A stretch of 64,000 bases of DNA from Phenylobacterium sp. (GTDB lineage: Bacteria; Pseudomonadota; Alphaproteobacteria; Caulobacterales; Caulobacteraceae), in contig NZ_JAEUMN010000186.1 of NCBI RefSeq assembly GCF_016793225.1, positions 33,051-97,050 on the forward strand. Reading direction: 5' to 3'. The position numbers were made by a program, and so were the translations under genes. Positions 34,405-43,572 of the stretch are shown piece by piece (position 1 is the first letter of the stretch; each line of letters opens with the position of its first letter). Under the pieces are notes generated by a model that had not been told where the DNA came from, did not search any database, and was given only the letters and a program-made list of their open reading frames with translations.

Positions 34405-35835
34405 GTGAAAGACTATCGTTTGACCCAATTCACCGACCTTGGCCTGGCCAAGCCGCTGCTCAAGGCGCTGGCCGACGAGGGCTACGTCAATCCCACCCCG
34501 ATCCAGGCCCAGGCGATCCCGGGCGTCATGGACGGCAAGGACATCCTGGGCATCGCCCAGACCGGCACCGGCAAGACCGCGGCCTTCGCGCTGCCCATCC
34601 TGCACCGCCTCGCCGAGACCAAGCGCCAGGCCCCGCGCCGCAGCGCCCGCGTCCTGGTGCTGGCTCCCACCCGTGAACTCGCCACCCAGATCGGCGAGAG
34701 CTTCAAGACCTACGGGCGGCACATGGGCGTCTCGGTCGCCGTGGTGTTCGGCGGCGTGAAGTACGGCGGCCAGATGCGCGCGCTCGCGGGCGGCGTCGAC
34801 GTGCTCGTGGCCACCCCGGGCCGCCTGCTCGACCACCTGGGCGAGAAGACCATGACCCTCGAGGGCGTGGAGACCTTCGTCCTGGACGAGGCCGACCAGA
34901 TGCTGGACATGGGCTTCATCGTCCCGATCCGGAAGATCGTGAAGTTCCTGCCGCGCCAGCGCCAGAACCTGTTCTTCTCGGCCACCATGCCGAAGGAGAT
35001 CGAGGTCCTCGCCGGCGAGATCCTCAACCCCAACCCGGTGAAGGTCTCGGTCACCCCGCAGGCCACCACGGTGGAGCGGATCAACCAGCGCATCCTCTTC
35101 GTCGAGCAGCAGCGCAAGCGCGCCCTGCTGGCCGAGCTGTTCGACGACGACAGCTTCAAGCGCGTCATCGTCTTCACCCGCACCAAGCGCGGCGCCGACC
35201 GCGTGGCGCGCGGGCTGGAGCAGGTGGGCGTCGAGGCGGCCTCGATCCACGGCGACAAGAGCCAGGGCCAGCGCGAGCGGGCGCTGGCGGCGTTCAAGGC
35301 CGGCGAGGTCCGCGCGCTGGTGGCCACCGACATCGCCGCCCGCGGCATCGACATCGATGCGGTCAGCCACGTGGTGCAGTTCGAGCTGCCGAACGTGCCC
35401 GAGGCCTACGTCCACCGGATCGGCCGCACGGCCCGCGCCGGCGCCGACGGCTCGGCGGTGGCGTTCTGCGCCGACGACGAGCGCGGCCTGCTGAAGGACA
35501 TCGAGAAGGTGACCCGCCAGCGGATCCCCAGCTTCGACCGCCGCAACGACCGTCACCTGGGCGCGGCCACCGCCGCCCTGCCCGACCCGGGCAAGCCCGA
35601 GCGCTCCGAGGCGGCCCAGCCGCACCGCGCCAAGCACCCGCCGAAGCGCAACCGCAACCACGCCGACGCCAAGCCGGGCCACCGGCACGAAGGCGGCCCG
35701 GCGCGGCCCCCGCGCAGCCCCGAAGCCAAGCCGGCCTTCAAGGGCCCCGGCCGGCGTCGCCGCGGCGGCGGCGGCGGCAACGGCGGCCGCTCCCAGGGCG
35801 GCGGCGGCAGCAACGGCGTCTGGTCGAACCGGTAG
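34405..35835 (+). CDS. rhlE: DEAD-box RNA helicase, RhlE type
   Basis: ATP-dependent RNA helicase acting in ribosome assembly or RNA turnover. All motifs are present: Q motif (FTDLGLAKPLLKALADEGYVNPTPIQ), I AQTGTGKT (51-58), PTRELA, TPGRLLD, II DEAD, III SAT, FTRTKRGAD, TDIAARGID and HRIGRTARAG. The 110-residue tail is basic, with Lys/Arg/Pro stretches then a Gly-rich RGG-like end (RRRGGGGGNGGRSQGGG), usual for RNA contact. GTG 34405 is used; a TTG six codons later is possible. A 287-bp leader with a GGGTCC/GGACCC hairpin may include cold-responsive structure. Confidence 0.92.
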   Translation: MKDYRLTQFTDLGLAKPLLKALADEGYVNPTPIQAQAIPGVMDGKDILGIAQTGTGKTAAFALPILHRLAETKRQAPRRSARVLVLAPTRELATQIGESFKTYGRHMGVSVAVVFGGVKYGGQMRALAGGVDVLVATPGRLLDHLGEKTMTLEGVETFVLDEADQMLDMGFIVPIRKIVKFLPRQRQNLFFSATMPKEIEVLAGEILNPNPVKVSVTPQATTVERINQRILFVEQQRKRALLAELFDDDSFKRVIVFTRTKRGADRVARGLEQVGVEAASIHGDKSQGQRERALAAFKAGEVRALVATDIAARGIDIDAVSHVVQFELPNVPEAYVHRIGRTARAGADGSAVAFCADDERGLLKDIEKVTRQRIPSFDRRNDRHLGAATAALPDPGKPERSEAAQPHRAKHPPKRNRNHADAKPGHRHEGGPARPPRSPEAKPAFKGPGRRRRGGGGGNGGRSQGGGGSNGVWSNR

Positions 35836-35865
35836 GCGAAGCGGCCCGCTGCGGCCTCAACGCCG

Positions 35866-36000
35866 TCATCCCGCGGCTTGTCCGCGGGACCCATGCCGGC
35901 GGCTGCAGGGCGCAGAACCGGCCGGGCGTCGGTCGTTCCATGAACGCCTGGCTCACAGCCGGCGGAGACATGGATCCCGCGGACAAGCCGCGGGATGATG
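35866..36000. repeat. Inverted pair of hairpin repeats between rhlE and glycosyltransferase
   Basis: Two arms of about 30 bp face each other: TCATCCCGCGGCTTGTCCGC (from 35866) and its opposite ending GGATGATG at 36000. Each arm is itself palindromic (CCCGCGG / CCGCGGG), and the pair can form one large cruciform with about 75 bp between. It is a different family from the GTCATCCCGG repeat but shares the TCATCCCG start and GGGACCCAT end. Confidence 0.8.
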
Positions 36001-36105
36001 CTCTTGGGGAGGTATGGCGGGAGGCGGCCTGCAACGCGCCGCAGCCTGCCTGGTGCGCCCACGCCCTAGCCCCTGCCCGGGAACCCAAGTAACCCTCGGC
36101 GCGGG

Positions 36106-38007
36106 ATGCCCAGCCTTCGCAGCACCGCCGCCGCCGCGCTCCGCGTCGTCCGACGCTGGCCGCCGGCGCATGCGGTGGTGCATCAGGTCGCGGTGGCGAT
36201 GACGAAGACGCGCTGGGGCGAGAGCTTCGTGCGCAGCGTGGTCGGGGCCCAGTCGCAGACCGACGCCGAGTACCGCGCCTGGGTGGCCAGGCACGACACC
36301 CTCACCGACGCCGACCGCGACGCCATCCGCGCGCACGTCGGGCGCCTCCCGGCCCGGCCCCGCATCTCGGTCGTCATGACCTGCTGGCGCTCGGACCTGC
36401 GCCTGCTGGACGAGGCGGTGGCCTCGGTCCGCGGCCAGCTCTACCCGGACTGGGAGCTTTGCATCGCCGACGACGCCTCGCCGGGCGACGCGGTCTGGGC
36501 GGCGCTCACGGCCTACGCCGCCGCCGAGCCGCGCATCCGCATCGTCCGCCGCGCGGCCAACGGCGGCATCGCGGCGGCGACGAACGCCGCCCTGGCGCTG
36601 GCGACCGGCGACTTCGTGGCCTTCCTGGACCACGACGACCTCCTGGCCGAGCGCGCGCTCTACGAGGTCGCCGTCGAGCTCGCGGCCCATCCCGACGCCG
36701 ACGTGGTCTTCTCGGACGAGGACAAGATCGACGAGCGCGGCCGCCGCTCGCAGCCGCACCACAAGACCGACTGGAACGGCGAGCTGATGCTGGCCGTGAA
36801 CGCGGTGAACCACCTCACCGTCATGCGCCGGTCGCTGGTCGAGGCGCTGGGCGGCGTGCGCGAGGCGTTCGACGGGGCGCAGGACCACGACCTCCTGCTG
36901 CGGGCCGCCGAGCGCACCGACCGCATCCGCCACATCCCGTGGGTGCTCTACCACTGGCGCTGGCAGGGCCGGCAGGGCTCGTACTCCCGCGCCCGCGCCG
37001 AGCAGTGCGCCGAGGCCTCCCGGCGCGCCGTGGCCGAGCACCTGGCGCGCACCGGCCAGCCGGCCGCCGTGGAGCGCCTGCCGGGCGCCCAGGGCTGGCT
37101 GCGGGTGCGCCGCGCCGCCCCCCGGCCGCCGCCGCTGGTCAGCGTCATCGTGCCCACGCGCGACCGGGCCGAACTGCTGGCCCGCTGCGCCGACGGCGTG
37201 CTGCACGGTACGGACTACGGCCCGCTGGAGCTGATCGTCGTCGACAACGGCAGCGAGGCCCCCGAGACCCTCGCCCTGTTCGAGCGCCTGTCGGCCGATC
37301 CCCGCGTGCGCATCCTGGCGGCGCCCGGACCGTTCAACTTCGCGGCCCTCAACAACCGCGCCGCCGCCGAGGCCCGGGGCGAGGTCCTCGTGCTGCTGAA
37401 CAACGACATCGCCGTGCGCGAGCCCGGCTGGCTGGGCGAACTCGTGGCCCAGGCCGTGCGCCCGAACGTCGGGGCGGTCGGCGCGAAGCTCTACTATCCG
37501 GACGGCACGCTGCAGCACGCGGGCGTGGTGCTGGGCGTGGGCGGCGGTCCCGACCGGGTGGCCGGCCACCTCTACGCCGGCGCGCACGCCGACCACCCCG
37601 GCTACCAGGGCCACCTGGTCCTGGCCCGCAACGTCTCGGCGGTGACCGCCGCCTGCCTGGCGATGCGGAAGGCCGTCTGGGACGAGGTCGGCGGCATGGA
37701 CGCCGAGGGCCTCGCTGTGGCCTTCAACGACGTCGACCTGTGCCTGAAGGTCCGCGCCGCCGGCTATGACGTCGTCTGGACGCCCTATGCCGCGCTGGAC
37801 CACCACGAGAGCGCCAGCCGGGGCTCGGACCTGGCGCCCGAGGCCGCCGCCCGCTTCGCCCGCGAGGTGGCCGTCATGCGCGAGCGCTGGGGACCGGTGC
37901 TGGACGCCGACCCCTTCTACGGCCCGGTCTTCGACCCCCGCTTCACCAACTACCGCCTGGCCGACCCGCCGGGACGGGTTCAGCCTTGGAAGAAGCCCAC
38001 CCCCTGA
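36106..38007 (+). CDS. Two-domain family 2 glycosyltransferase
   Basis: A 633-aa enzyme with two GT2 (GT-A fold) domains, probably assembling a surface polysaccharide or rhamnan-type glycan from nucleotide sugars. Domain 1 (about 85-310): SVVMTCWRSDLRLLDEAVASV, DDASPGD, FLDHDDLL, FSDEDKIDERGR, WNGELM. Domain 2 (about 345-600): SVIVPTRDRAELLARC, VDNGSEAPETL, PFNFAALNNRAAAEARGEVLVLLNNDIAV, GAVGAKLYYPDGTLQHAGVVLG, FNDVDLCLKVRAAGY. Both DxD-like motifs are intact. No transmembrane segment, so cytoplasmic. ATG 36106 is used; an internal ATG 36199 would drop 31 residues before the first domain and also fits. No other glycan genes lie nearby. Confidence 0.87.
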   Translation: MPSLRSTAAAALRVVRRWPPAHAVVHQVAVAMTKTRWGESFVRSVVGAQSQTDAEYRAWVARHDTLTDADRDAIRAHVGRLPARPRISVVMTCWRSDLRLLDEAVASVRGQLYPDWELCIADDASPGDAVWAALTAYAAAEPRIRIVRRAANGGIAAATNAALALATGDFVAFLDHDDLLAERALYEVAVELAAHPDADVVFSDEDKIDERGRRSQPHHKTDWNGELMLAVNAVNHLTVMRRSLVEALGGVREAFDGAQDHDLLLRAAERTDRIRHIPWVLYHWRWQGRQGSYSRARAEQCAEASRRAVAEHLARTGQPAAVERLPGAQGWLRVRRAAPRPPPLVSVIVPTRDRAELLARCADGVLHGTDYGPLELIVVDNGSEAPETLALFERLSADPRVRILAAPGPFNFAALNNRAAAEARGEVLVLLNNDIAVREPGWLGELVAQAVRPNVGAVGAKLYYPDGTLQHAGVVLGVGGGPDRVAGHLYAGAHADHPGYQGHLVLARNVSAVTAACLAMRKAVWDEVGGMDAEGLAVAFNDVDLCLKVRAAGYDVVWTPYAALDHHESASRGSDLAPEAAARFAREVAVMRERWGPVLDADPFYGPVFDPRFTNYRLADPPGRVQPWKKPTP

Positions 38008-38039
38008 TTCCGCTCATCCCCGCAAAGGCGCGGGAGGGG

Positions 38040-38176
38040 TCGAGGGGGCGAGCCCCCGCCGCTGCGCCGAAGGGCGGCCGGTCGATCCGCTGCGCCTGGG
38101 GCTCGCCCCCTCCACCATCCGCTCTTCGCTGCGCTCGGCGGACGGTCCCCCTCCCCCGCTGCGCAGGGGAGGTAGA
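38040..38176. repeat. GC-rich intergenic hairpin array between convergent genes
   Basis: The gap between the glycosyltransferase and argJ ends is filled with stems such as GGGGGCGAGCCCCC, CCGCTCTTCGCTGCGCTCGG and CTCCCCCGCTGCGCAGGGGA. This type of repeat is common in alphaproteobacterial intergenic DNA. Between convergent genes it may end transcription in both directions, but no T-runs occur. Confidence 0.6.
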
Positions 38177-39622
38177 TCAGCTGCGGTAGTCCCCGTTGAT
38201 CTCGACGTACCGCTTGGTGAGATCGCAGGTCCACACGGTGGAGCTGGCCTTGCCGACGCCGACGTCGACGCTGACCTCCAGCTCCTGCTTCTTCATGTAG
38301 GCGCTCATCTTCGCCTCGTCGTAGCTCTTGGCCACGAGGCCGTCCTGGGCGGCCCAGTGGTGGCCGAACTTCACGCTCATCTTGTCGCGGTCGACCGGCT
38401 CGTCGGCCTTGCCCACCGCCATGACGATCCGGCCCCAGTTGGCGTCCTCGCCGGCGAAGGCGGTCTTCACCAGCGGGCTGTCGGCGATGGAGCGGGCGAT
38501 GCGCCGCGCCGAGGCGGCGGTCTCGGCGCCGGTGACGGTGATCTTGATGAACTTGGTCGCGCCCTCGCCGTCCCGCACCAGCTGGTGCGCCAGGTCGAGC
38601 AGCACGCCCTCCAGCTTGTCGCGGAAGTCGGCCAGGCGATGCTCGCCGGCGCGGCTGATCCTCGGCGCGCCGGACGCGCCGGTCGCGAACAGCAGCAGGG
38701 TGTCGTTGGTCGAGCGGTCGCCGTCGACGGTGACCGCATTGAACGTGTTGCGCGTGTAGAGGCTGACCAGCGCCTGCAGCGCCCGCGGCGAGATCGCCGC
38801 GTCGGTCACCACGAAGGCCAGCATGGTCGCCATGTCGGGCGCGATCATGCCCGAGCCCTTGCAGATGCCGGCGATGCGGACCTTCACCCCGTCGACGAGC
38901 GCCTCGGCGTAGGCGCCCTTCGGGAAGGTGTCGGTGGTCATGATCGCCCGCGCGGCCTGGCCCCAGCCGTCGGGGGTCAGCCGCCCCTCCAGCTCCGGCA
39001 GCCGCGCCACGATCTTGGCGTCGTCCAGCAGCACGCCGATCACGCCCGTCGAGGCGGCCATGACGTCCCGCTGGCGGCAGTCGAACCGCTTGGCCACCGC
39101 CGAGGCCACGCGGCGCACCGCGTCGGCGCCCGGCCGGCCGGTGAAGGAGTTGGCGCAGCCGGCGTTGACGACCAGCGCCTTCACGCCCTCGCCCTTGGTG
39201 GCCTCCAGGTGGCGCTTGCACCAGTCCACGGGCGCCGAGCCCACGCCGTGGCGGGTGAACACCCCGGCGCAGCTCGCCCCTTCGGGGAAGCTCATCACCA
39301 GCAGGTCCTCGCGCTCGTGCTTGTAGAATCCGGCCCGGCCGGTCGCCAGCTGGACGCCCTGGACGGGTTCGATGCGCGGGAACGGGACCGCCAGCGGCGA
39401 GACCGGCATCGCGCCCTTGTCCACCTTGGCCTTGCCGTCGTCGGCCTTCGGCGAGTCGAAGGCGTGGGCCTGCTTGTCGGCGCGGCGCAGGGCCGCGCGC
39501 TTCAGGGCGCTGGCCAGGGGGTCCAGCGCGCGCTCGAGGGTCTGTCCGACCACCTCGACCGGCTTGGCGGCCTTGGGCGCGGCGCGCTTGGCGGCCGCCG
39601 TGGACTTCGGCTTGCGGCTCAT
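38177..39622 (-). CDS. argJ: Bifunctional glutamate N-acetyltransferase/ornithine acetyltransferase ArgJ
   Basis: Recycles the acetyl group in arginine biosynthesis, making N-acetylglutamate and ornithine. The self-cleaving core is clear: KGSGMIAPDMATMLAF with the Thr nucleophile in MATML, preceded by TTDTFPKGAYAE. Other family blocks: VFTRHGVGSAPVDWCKRHL, NAGCANSFTG and GEDANWGRIVMAVGKA. ATG 39620-39622 overlaps the PPIase stop; from there a 71-residue Lys/Ala-rich extension precedes MPVSPLAVPFPRIEPV. A start at Met72 (39409, with AAGGG upstream) would give the usual 410-aa length, so either start is possible. Confidence 0.95.
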   Translation of the reverse strand: MSRKPKSTAAAKRAAPKAAKPVEVVGQTLERALDPLASALKRAALRRADKQAHAFDSPKADDGKAKVDKGAMPVSPLAVPFPRIEPVQGVQLATGRAGFYKHEREDLLVMSFPEGASCAGVFTRHGVGSAPVDWCKRHLEATKGEGVKALVVNAGCANSFTGRPGADAVRRVASAVAKRFDCRQRDVMAASTGVIGVLLDDAKIVARLPELEGRLTPDGWGQAARAIMTTDTFPKGAYAEALVDGVKVRIAGICKGSGMIAPDMATMLAFVVTDAAISPRALQALVSLYTRNTFNAVTVDGDRSTNDTLLLFATGASGAPRISRAGEHRLADFRDKLEGVLLDLAHQLVRDGEGATKFIKITVTGAETAASARRIARSIADSPLVKTAFAGEDANWGRIVMAVGKADEPVDRDKMSVKFGHHWAAQDGLVAKSYDEAKMSAYMKKQELEVSVDVGVGKASSTVWTCDLTKRYVEINGDYRS

Positions 39623-40560
39623 GAGGCGGCTCCCTTCGATGGCGGGGCGACGGCGGGCGCAGCGGGCGCCTTCGGGGCGTCGGCCGGCGGGACGGGCTTC
39701 TTCACGCCGGCTTCCGGCTTGATCAGCGGTTCGACCTTGGCCTTGGCGCGCAGCTTCTCCAGCAGGTCGCGGATCCGGTCGTAGGTCAGGAAGCGCACGA
39801 TCTGCGGCCGCGCGGCGTCGAGGGCGATGGGCTGCTCCTCGCGGACGTCCTCCACCCGCACGAGCGCGAAGCCGCCCTCCACGGGGATCGGACCGACGAG
39901 CTGGCCCTTCTTCGCGCCCTTCAGCGCCGCCTCGTAGGGCTCGGGCATCACGTCGGTCGTGAAGTAGCCGAGGTCGCCGCCGTTGAACCGCGTGGCCGCG
40001 TCCCGCGACCGCTCCATGGCCAGCGCCTCGAAGGACGCCCCGGCGCCCAGCAGCTTCTTCACCTGCTCGGCCTCGGCCGGCGTGGCGAGCACGATCTGGC
40101 GGGCCCGGACCTCCTCGGACCGCCGCGCCAGCTTCTGCTGTTCCTCGTAGAGCCCGCGGATGTTGCTCTCGGTCACCGCGTCCGAGACCGTCCGCTCCAC
40201 CAGCATGTCGCCCAGCACCCGGTCGCGCGCCGCGGCCAGCCGCCGCTGGGCCACCGGGTCCTTGTCGAGCTTGCGCCGGACCGCCTCGGCGGCCAGCAGC
40301 TTCTGGTCGATCACCTCGTCGGTCATCTGGCGGAAAAGGTCCGACGAGGGGTCCAGCGGCTCGCCCTCGCCGATCAGCCCCTGGGCGACCGCCTCGCGCT
40401 TGACGTCCGACACCCAGACCGTCTTGCCGTCCACGCGGGCGACGGCGCGGTCGCCGCGCTCGGGCGGCGTGGTCTCGCCGCCGTCCCGGCCGCACGCGGC
40501 CAGGGAAAGCGCCAGCAGCGCAGCTATACCGGTCGTGCGGACGGGGCTCCTGGCCGCCAT
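39619..40560 (-). CDS. Parvulin-type peptidyl-prolyl isomerase lipoprotein
   Basis: A 313-aa exported foldase. Lipobox LAAC follows a hydrophobic signal (TGIAALLALS) from ATG 40558-40560; a GGAAG ribosome site supports it over an upstream start. The N-terminal half is helical and SurA/PrsA-like (ARVDGKTVWVSDVKREAV). The central parvulin domain (about 170-270) reads RARQIVLATPAEAEQVKKLLGAGASFEALAMERSRD and NGGDLGYFTTDVMPEPYEAALKGAKKGQLVGPIPVEGGFALVRVED. The C-terminus is a Pro/Ala/Lys tail. Placed between argJ and secA-region genes, as in relatives, it likely folds outer-membrane or periplasmic proteins. Confidence 0.87.
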   Translation of the reverse strand: MAARSPVRTTGIAALLALSLAACGRDGGETTPPERGDRAVARVDGKTVWVSDVKREAVAQGLIGEGEPLDPSSDLFRQMTDEVIDQKLLAAEAVRRKLDKDPVAQRRLAAARDRVLGDMLVERTVSDAVTESNIRGLYEEQQKLARRSEEVRARQIVLATPAEAEQVKKLLGAGASFEALAMERSRDAATRFNGGDLGYFTTDVMPEPYEAALKGAKKGQLVGPIPVEGGFALVRVEDVREEQPIALDAARPQIVRFLTYDRIRDLLEKLRAKAKVEPLIKPEAGVKKPVPPADAPKAPAAPAVAPPSKGAAS

Positions 40561-40770
40561 GCGATCTTCCGTTCCCAGCTTGAGCGCCTGCGTCCCTAGA
40601 TCGCGGCCCGCCAAAGGGAAAGCCGTTTTCGCGGCTGCGCGGCGCGGCCGGCGCCTGCACCTTTGTCCGAGGCCCTGCTAGCCATTTCCGCCTCGGAGTG
40701 CAAAGGTTGGGGCCGACAGGCCCCGGCGCCCGACCGGGGCTTCAAATTCAGTCGTTGGGAGAAGAACCAG

Positions 40771-41940
40771 ATGCGTGAAGCCGTCGTCGTTTCCTATGCC
40801 CGTACGGGCCTCGCAAAGTCGGGGCGCGGCGGGTTCAACATGACCCCTACCGTCAGCATGGCCGCCCATGCGGTGAAGCACGCGGTCGCCAAGTCGGGCG
40901 TCGACCCGGCCGACATCGAGGACGTGTTCATGGGCAACGTCGCGCACGGCGGCGGCAACATCGCCCGCCAGGCCGGCCTGCTCGGCGGCCTGCCGATCAC
41001 GACCTCGGGCGTGACGGTGAACCGCTTCTGCTCGTCGGGCCTGCAGACGATCGCGATGGCGGCCAACTACGTCCGCAACGACGGCGCCCAGGCCGTGGTG
41101 GCCGGCGGCGTCGAATCGATCTCGATGCCCAACATGGGCGTGGGCCGTGACAACAACGACCCGGAACTGCTGAAGATCGCGCCCGACATCTTCATGGCCA
41201 TGATCGACACCGCCGACATCGTGGCCAAGCGCTACGGGGTCAGCCGCGAGTACCAGGACGAGTACTCCCTGGAGAGCCAGCGCCGCATGGCCGCCGCTCA
41301 GCAGGCCAACAAGTTCGCGGACGAGATCGTCCCGATGAAGACCAAGATGAAGGTCGTCGACAAGGCCACGAAGGAAGAGTCCATCGTCGACTACGTGGTG
41401 AACAAGGACGAGTGCAACCGTCCCGACACCACCGCGGAAGGCCTCGCCAAGCTCGAGCCGGTGAAGGGCCCGGGCAACTTCATCACCGCCGGCAACGCCA
41501 GCCAGCTGTCGGACGGCGCCGCCGCCGTCGTGCTGATGGAGGGCAAGGAAGCCGAGCGCCGCGGCCTCCAGCCGCTGGGCGTCTTCAAGGGCTGGGCGGT
41601 CGCCGGCTGCGAGCCTGACGAGATGGGCATCGGCCCGGTCTTCGCGATCCCGCGCCTGCTCGAGCGTCACGGCCTGAAGGTCGACGACATCGACCTGTGG
41701 GAGCTGAACGAGGCCTTCGCCAGCCAGTGCCTCTACAGCCGCGACAAGCTGGGCATCGACCCGGCCAAGTACAACGTCAACGGCGGCTCCATCGCCATCG
41801 GCCACCCCTTCGGCATGACCGGCGCGCGCCTCGCGGGCCACGTGCTGCAGGAAGGCAAGCGCCGCGGCGCCAAGCACGTGGTGGTCTCCATGTGCATCGG
41901 CGGCGGCATGGGCGGGGCGGGCCTGTTCGAGGTCTTCTGA
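40771..41940 (+). CDS. Acetyl-CoA C-acyltransferase (thiolase)
   Basis: Thiolase of 389 aa catalysing cleavage or formation of 3-ketoacyl-CoA, as in fatty-acid beta-oxidation. Nucleophile Cys in [16 protein letters not shown] (about 87), [12 protein letters not shown], the catalytic His in [13 protein letters not shown] and second Cys in [15 protein letters not shown] are all intact. ATG 40771 follows GGGAGAAG; the longer open frame upstream is noncoding. A strong stem-loop terminator lies just after. It is probably monocistronic. The acyl chain length is not evident. Confidence 0.92.
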   Translation: MREAVVVSYARTGLAKSGRGGFNMTPTVSMAAHAVKHAVAKSGVDPADIEDVFMGNVAHGGGNIARQAGLLGGLPITTSGVTVNRFCSSGLQTIAMAANYVRNDGAQAVVAGGVESISMPNMGVGRDNNDPELLKIAPDIFMAMIDTADIVAKRYGVSREYQDEYSLESQRRMAAAQQANKFADEIVPMKTKMKVVDKATKEESIVDYVVNKDECNRPDTTAEGLAKLEPVKGPGNFITAGNASQLSDGAAAVVLMEGKEAERRGLQPLGVFKGWAVAGCEPDEMGIGPVFAIPRLLERHGLKVDDIDLWELNEAFASQCLYSRDKLGIDPAKYNVNGGSIAIGHPFGMTGARLAGHVLQEGKRRGAKHVVVSMCIGGGMGGAGLFEVF

Positions 41941-41965
41941 CCTCGAAGCCATGGACGAACGTCGG

Positions 41966-41996
41966 GGGGCGGCCGCAGCGATGCGGCCGCCCCTTT
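41966..41996 (+). terminator. Rho-independent terminator after thiolase gene
   Basis: GGGGCGGCCGCA (41966-41977) and TGCGGCCGCCCC (41982-41993) form a perfect 12-bp stem with a GCGA tetraloop, followed by TTT. It lies 25 bp past the thiolase stop and just before the convergent methyltransferase stop. Confidence 0.85.
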
Positions 41997-42000
41997 GTCG

Positions 42001-42771
42001 TCAGGCCGGCCGGACCGCCTCGAACGTGAGGACCCGGTCGCCGGTGCGGGGGCCCCGCCGCCGGTCGTAGCCGCCGACCACGCTCACGTCCGTGAAGCCC
42101 GCGGCCTCCAGCGCGAGGCGGAACTCCTCCAGTCCCCAGTAGCGCTGCGCCATGACGTCGAGTTGCGACTCCACGAGGCGGCCGTCGCGCCAGCGCTCGT
42201 AGCGGTAGGTCGTCTCGGCCCGTTGCCCCAGCCAGTCGGTGTGGGTCCGGATTCCCTCGCAGGTCAGCACGTCGCCGGACGGGGCGGTCCAACGCCGCCG
42301 ATCCTGCCCCTGCCCCGCCAGGACGTTCAGTCCCTGCTGGTCGACGACCAGGATCCCGCCCGGCTCCAGGTGGTCGAAGAACCGCCGCAGCACCGCCCGG
42401 GCGGCGGCGACGTCGTCCACGAGGGTGAACGACCCTACCGGAATCAGGATGGCGCCGAAGCGCCGGGCGTAGGCGAAGTCCTCGTACCGCTGGCGGGTCA
42501 GGTCCGCGGACACGCCCGCGGCGGCGCATCGGGCGCGGCACCGGGCGAGCATCTCCTCCGACGGATCGAAGCCGGCGATGTCCAGGCCGGCCTGCAGGAA
42601 CGGCACGAGGGTCCGGCCGGAGCCGCACGCGGGCTCCAGGATGGGTCGGCCGAAATTCTGGAAGCGCTCCAGGTGGAAGGCCGTGTCGGGCAGGGCGAAG
42701 TACGGTTTGTCGATGTCGTAGATCTCGGCCGCTATGGCGCCATAGCGGTTGGTCACCGGGTCGGTGGGCAT
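42001..42771 (-). CDS. Class I SAM-dependent methyltransferase
   Basis: A 256-aa methyltransferase with an intact SAM loop (ILEPACGSGRTLVPFLQAGLDIAGFDPSEEML, about 44-75). The acidic segment AYARRFGAILIPVGSFTLVDD and the VLRRFFDHLEPGGILVVDQQ block follow. The middle has W-rich substrate segments (TYRYERWRDGRLVESQLDVMAQRYW) and the C-terminus LALEAAGFTDVSVVGGYDRRRG resembles small-molecule methyltransferases. The substrate is unknown. It stands alone on the minus strand, with a 200-bp AT-richer leader on the other side. Confidence 0.82.
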   Translation of the reverse strand: MPTDPVTNRYGAIAAEIYDIDKPYFALPDTAFHLERFQNFGRPILEPACGSGRTLVPFLQAGLDIAGFDPSEEMLARCRARCAAAGVSADLTRQRYEDFAYARRFGAILIPVGSFTLVDDVAAARAVLRRFFDHLEPGGILVVDQQGLNVLAGQGQDRRRWTAPSGDVLTCEGIRTHTDWLGQRAETTYRYERWRDGRLVESQLDVMAQRYWGLEEFRLALEAAGFTDVSVVGGYDRRRGPRTGDRVLTFEAVRPA

Positions 42772-42975
42772 GAGTCGCCTCGGAAAACAGCAGAAGGGGC
42801 CGCGCCTCTGGCGGGCGCGGGGCTCGAGGCCGGCGATGTCTCGCGGCGCCTATGTGGAGCTAGGCCTTCATGACGGGCGCAGCTTAGTCCCGTCGCGCCG
42901 GCGAGGTCCAGAACGGCGTTGTACAGGAACCGGAATTATGCTTCCGTTCTCACCGACAGCTGGGAGGGGCGGCCG

Positions 42976-43572
42976 ATGCGTTCAGCGTGGGTGCTTGCAG
43001 TGGGGCTGCTGGCCCTGGGGAGCGCCGGGCCCGCGGCGCCCGAGGCGCGCAAGCCGGTGATGGCCGGCGACATTCCGGTCGCCCACACGCCGCCGGGCCC
43101 CCGCGGCTACGGCCGCACCTTCCCGCCGCCGGTGCTGAAGACCTGCACCGAGCCCCTCGTGGCGGGGGCGCCCGACCTGCGGGGGATCTGGAAGGTGATC
43201 GAGGAGAACGGCAAGCCGCCCGAGGCCTCGTCGCGCTTCTCCACCTACGCCGAGCGCATCGAGCAGTGCGGGAACCGCATCGTCGACATGGGCGGCGGCA
43301 CGATCGCCGACGCCCGCGCCGACGGCACGGAGGCGAACGCGGTCCAGGACGTCTCGGTGCGGGACTTCAAGACCCCCATCGTCGCCATCGCCAGCTACGA
43401 GAACGGCGTCTTCATCCTGCGGCCGAAGGGCACGAACCGCGAGGTGCGGCGCTGGCTGGACGACAAGGGCCGCCTGCACTGGACGCGGCCGGACTACGGC
43501 CACCTCGTGCTCGAGAAGATCGGCGGCCCGAACGACCCCTACACGCGGCCTCCGCATCCGGCCGACCCTTGA
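42976..43572 (+). CDS. Small secreted protein of unknown function
   Basis: A 198-aa protein from ATG 42976 (GGGAGGGG 6 bp upstream) with signal peptide AWVLAVGLLALGSAGPA. The mature part, including DLRGIWKVIEENGKPPEASSRFSTYAERIEQCGNRIV and RRWLDDKGRLHWTRPDYGHLVLEKI, looks like a compact beta-rich domain, with two Cys (KTCTEPL, EQCGNR) that could form a disulfide. DLRGIWK is lipocalin-like in style only. The stop is overlapped by the TTG of the next oxidoreductase, so they are co-expressed. Not recognised as a named family. Confidence 0.8.
   Translation: MRSAWVLAVGLLALGSAGPAAPEARKPVMAGDIPVAHTPPGPRGYGRTFPPPVLKTCTEPLVAGAPDLRGIWKVIEENGKPPEASSRFSTYAERIEQCGNRIVDMGGGTIADARADGTEANAVQDVSVRDFKTPIVAIASYENGVFILRPKGTNREVRRWLDDKGRLHWTRPDYGHLVLEKIGGPNDPYTRPPHPADP

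Noticed and set aside
36106-36198. Membrane anchor at the N-terminus of the glycosyltransferase
   Set aside because: Segment is Ala/Arg-rich, not hydrophobic enough for a helix.
38177-40660. One open frame spanning argJ and the PPIase region
   Set aside because: Only the argJ part is real. The upstream part is an out-of-frame reading of the PPIase, which has its own signal peptide and domain in another frame.
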